A stretch of DNA of 64,000 nt from Climacium dendroides. Taxonomy: Eukaryota; Streptophyta; Bryopsida; Hypnales; Climaciaceae. The stretch lies in the NCBI GenBank assembly GCA_950106755.1, contig OX467092.1:5084001-5148000 (forward strand), read 5' to 3'. How positions within the stretch are numbered: the first letter of the stretch is position 1; each line of letters opens with the position of its first letter. The position numbers and the translations under genes were made by a program. Below are positions 61,191 through 64,000 of this stretch, piece after piece. A model generated the notes under the pieces. The model was not told the DNA's origin, did no database searches, and saw only the letters and a program-made list of their open reading frames with translations.

Positions 61191-61969
61191 CTCACCCCTT
61201 ACTTAACCCCTAAATGTCTAAGGCCTTTTTTGAGCTTCTTAGAATTTGCTCTAAATTGAACACAAAGTGAACATTTTGATAAGTTTTATCATTTAAAAAA
61301 AAAGGGTAATTGTATATAAATTCAAATTGAATATGTTAAAGATTGCATAAGAAAAGAAAATACAACAATATCACTTATGCATTGAAAGATTATAATGTTT
61401 GATCATGAGGGTGTTAAAAGTGTAAAAGTAATTTGAAGTCTTTCAAATCCTCTTTCCACATGTCAAATCTAAAAAATTGATCTTCCTCAAAATATTAGAT
61501 GAGATTGGGGGGGAGGGGCGGGAGGGCCGTTTTAGGCCCATTCCCAACCTAGGTTTCCCCCCACAATTTTGGAGAACCATTGTTCTTGACAGAAAAATTT
61601 GCCAAAAAACAAACAAACAAACAAAATTTAATTCTTGAAATGAAAAAAAATAGAAATTGCAATTTCATTTTTTATTTTGAAAAAAAAATAATTTTCCGAC
61701 GTGACAGTCGCTTGACTACATCAACAAACTGCCACGTCGTATTCCCAACAATTCTCACAGCATGGGAACTACTAGGAACATGCAGCCCTCCACTACGTAG
61801 GAAATACATCTAATGAATGAGGTTAACTCAAAATGCCCAAAACTTTTTTTTTAAATTCTCAAAATTTTCTTTAAATTGAATAAAAAACCAAAATTTTGAT
61901 AAATTTTATTAATATTTTTGAATAATAATTGAAAATTTTTAAACTAGGCATGTTAGAGATCACATGGAA

Positions 61970-62310
61970 AAAGAAAAGACAACCATATCACTTGTGAATT
62001 GAAAGATTATAATGTTTGATAAAAAAAGGTATTAAAACTATGAAAGTCAATTGAAGTCTCAATCCTCTTTTCACATGTCAAATTTAAACTATTGGTCAAC
62101 AAAAAAATATGAGCTTAAAGGGCATAACATGCATAATCCCAATCAATTTATGACTTCTCAAAATCTAATTTACAATTTAAAAAAAAATGAATTTCTAATG
62201 TGATTTTTCCTCTAAGATCTAGTGTATTTGAAACTCATTTCAAAGAACCTTCAATACTAGAAAATCAAGATTTGTAATGGACACCTTTGCACAAAATCTT
62301 AAATAAAAAA
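61970..62310. repeat. Dispersed repeat family E, inverted copy
   Basis: ATTATAATGTTTGAT, AACTATGAAAGTCAATTGAAG, TGAATTTCTAATGTGATTTT and TGTAATGGACACC-like segments appear as the complement, in reverse order, of 19230-19530. Fragments of the same family lie on both sides. Confidence 0.55.
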
Positions 62311-62658
62311 ATCATAATCATTTGTCTTTAAAATCAGATTGTTGATGCTAAAATTAGACTTTAAAAAGATTTTTTCAAAAATATACACTACTAAAAATAG
62401 CAGTTTGATAAATTTTAATTTTAATTCTAAGTTTTGTTGACAACAAAATTTGGTGCTTTGGGCATTTAAAGGTTAAAAAGCATACATTCATAACCCTAAT
62501 CAATTTACGGCTTCTAAAAACCTATTCTACTATTTTCTTTAAATAAATTTCTTATGTGATTTTTTTTCTCTACTAAAAAGCCCATTTAGCTTGTAGAACT
62601 ATCCTTAGTAAATTCTTCATTCACATTGGTCAAAAGATTAATAGTATTTTTTTTCTTC

Positions 62659-62847
62659 CACTACAAGAGAAAGGGGTGTTTTAAGTGAGTTTTAAAATAT
62701 AGTCCTAGACATAAGATTATAAGTAATGACCTTGAGGGAGATTTTTCATAAATTTTTATTGAAAACCTCCTTAAAGGTCATTACTTGTAATCTTATGTTT
62801 AAGATTATATTTAAAAACTCACTTAAAATACCCTTTTTCTTGTAGAA
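62659..62847. mobile_element. CACTA-ended foldback element
   Basis: It starts CACTACAAGAGAAAGGGGTG and ends with the complement, ACCCTTTTTCTTGTAG, with the final two bases degraded. Nearly the whole 190 bases folds back: AAGTGAGTTTT with AAAAACTCACTT, and AAGATTATAAGTAATGACCTT with AAGGTCATTACTTGTAATCTT. The CACTACAAGA-type end is the hallmark of plant CACTA (En/Spm) elements. It is non-autonomous and lies within family E repeat DNA. Confidence 0.75.
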
Positions 62848-63702
62848 TTCTAATTTTTTCTCTAGAATCTATTGTATTTGGGGCTCGTTTTTAAGAGCCT
62901 TCAATACTAGAAAATCAAGATGTATTAGTATATATAACTTTATTAGTATTCCATTTGTCACATTTGTATTATATATATCACCATTTTCTATATTCCTACA
63001 ACTATATTGTACATCATATCATGTCAGTACTCATATAATACATCTATATTCCATGTATCATATCATATGTATTCCATATATAGTATTTATCAAAGATTTT
63101 TTCATTTTGGTTTTGGGGGGTATTAGATGTTTTATTTATTTAGATTTGCAAGGATATCCAATTATAGGAAAATGTAAATGTCCCCTTTTCAAGCAATTTT
63201 GAAGGGATAGTGACATTTTTTTAACACCATGGCTGACATTAGGGGATTTAGATGTGAAAATTATTAAATATTATTTATGTCATAGAAAGGAAGTATTCCA
63301 AAATTTGACCTTAAGGTATATAATATGCATCTATAATTATCACTTATTATAATTAAGCATATTTATGAAATATAATTTTTTTTTATGGATATTATTGGCA
63401 ATTAGAAGAGGGTTTCAAATCACTTTAGCATGCATTATTTGGACACTATATAAATAAGTTATGAATTCTTAAAATTCAACCTACAAATATACTAGAAAAC
63501 AACATTAGACTCTAGTAGGCTTTTATGTTTTGATGTTGTTCATCTAATGTAATCAATAGCTATTTTTTTGTCATGCTTCATGATCCAAATGTAGGGGTCA
63601 TATTTAGGATAGTGTTGATTGTAGGTGGACATACCTTATTTGCTCTATAAGTGCATGCCCATAGGACTATGTGATGAATTTGTACACATTGACAAATGCT
63701 TA

Positions 63703-63894
63703 TACTACAAGAGAAAGGGTTGTTTTAAGTATAACCCTAGTAGTATAGTCCTATAATTTATGACCTTTTAGGAGATTTTTAGTAATTTTTTTTATTGAAA
63801 ACACTCATATTTCTAATAAATTTTTACTAAAAATCTCCTAAAAGCTCATAAATCATAGGAATATACAACTAGAACTATACTTTCTTTTGTAGTG
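63703..63894. mobile_element. Second CACTA-ended foldback element
   Basis: It begins TACTACAAGAGAAAGGGTTG and ends ACTTTCTTTTGTAGTG. Internal arms such as GGAGATTTTTAGTAA and TTACTAAAAATCTCC pair. It is the same size class and end type as 62659-62847 about 1 kb away, but with a diverged interior. No coding sequence is present. Confidence 0.75.
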
Positions 63895-64000
63895 TTATGA
63901 ACCAAAATGTAAGTGGTTGTATATAAATTTTGGAAACATGATGAATAAATTGTAAATTTTCAAAGATTTCACATCTAACCCACATTGTTTCATATTTTTT

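Larger units (their letters stand above)
59400..64000. other. AT-rich intergenic region at the right end
   Basis: No gene is supported. It holds a 26-base tandem array (61035-61190), several fragments of repeat family E (about 61370-62930), two CACTA-ended foldback elements (62659-62847 and 63703-63894), a family D-like fragment (63380-63480) and a low-complexity TA-rich stretch (about 62930-63090). Confidence 0.6.

Overview
The window is nuclear DNA of a land plant. Four intron-rich genes with canonical GT-AG junctions lie in about 64 kb of otherwise AT-rich, repeat-laden DNA. All four products are plant families: a WAT1-related EamA transporter, a DUF21/CBS (CNNM-type) protein, a WRINKLED1-type double-AP2 transcription factor and a lipid phosphate phosphatase. 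Small introns (mostly 80-900 bases), compact genes and AT-rich intergenic DNA full of decayed elements would suit a seedless plant such as a bryophyte. That placement is an inference and the species is not identified.

Layout. 1-3000: promoter-side DNA with foldback elements. 3447-6591 (+): WAT1-related transporter, 7 coding exons, 406 aa. 6900-10280: AT-rich DNA with recent tandem duplications. 16104-10278 (-): DUF21/CBS membrane protein, 13 exons, 523 aa. 16450-23900: AT-rich DNA with an 18-base minisatellite and dispersed repeats. 27441-23946 (-): WRI1-like AP2 factor, 9 exons including a 9-base microexon, 391 aa. About 28000-55000: a 27 kb gene-poor stretch with many diverged repeat copies, a long inverted repeat, and a roughly 2 kb element with terminal inverted repeats that carries a broken coiled-coil reading frame. 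58533-55078 (-): lipid phosphate phosphatase, 8 exons with a 10-base first coding exon, 318 aa. 59400-64000: AT-rich repeats, a 26-base tandem array and two CACTA-ended foldback elements.

The exon models were built by hand by joining frames across GT/AG sites until the family motifs were continuous and all intron phases agreed. Each model closes in frame from ATG to stop. The four genes show no obvious shared pathway: they concern membrane transport, possible divalent-cation handling, transcription (in seed plants, of fatty-acid synthesis genes) and phospholipid signalling. I found no tRNA, rRNA, CRISPR array, intact transposase, reverse transcriptase or viral gene. I also found no clear previously undescribed system. 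The most notable signals are the microexon, the long inverted repeat near 40.6 kb, the foldback elements, and the roughly 2 kb ORF-bearing element at 41.4-43.4 kb.
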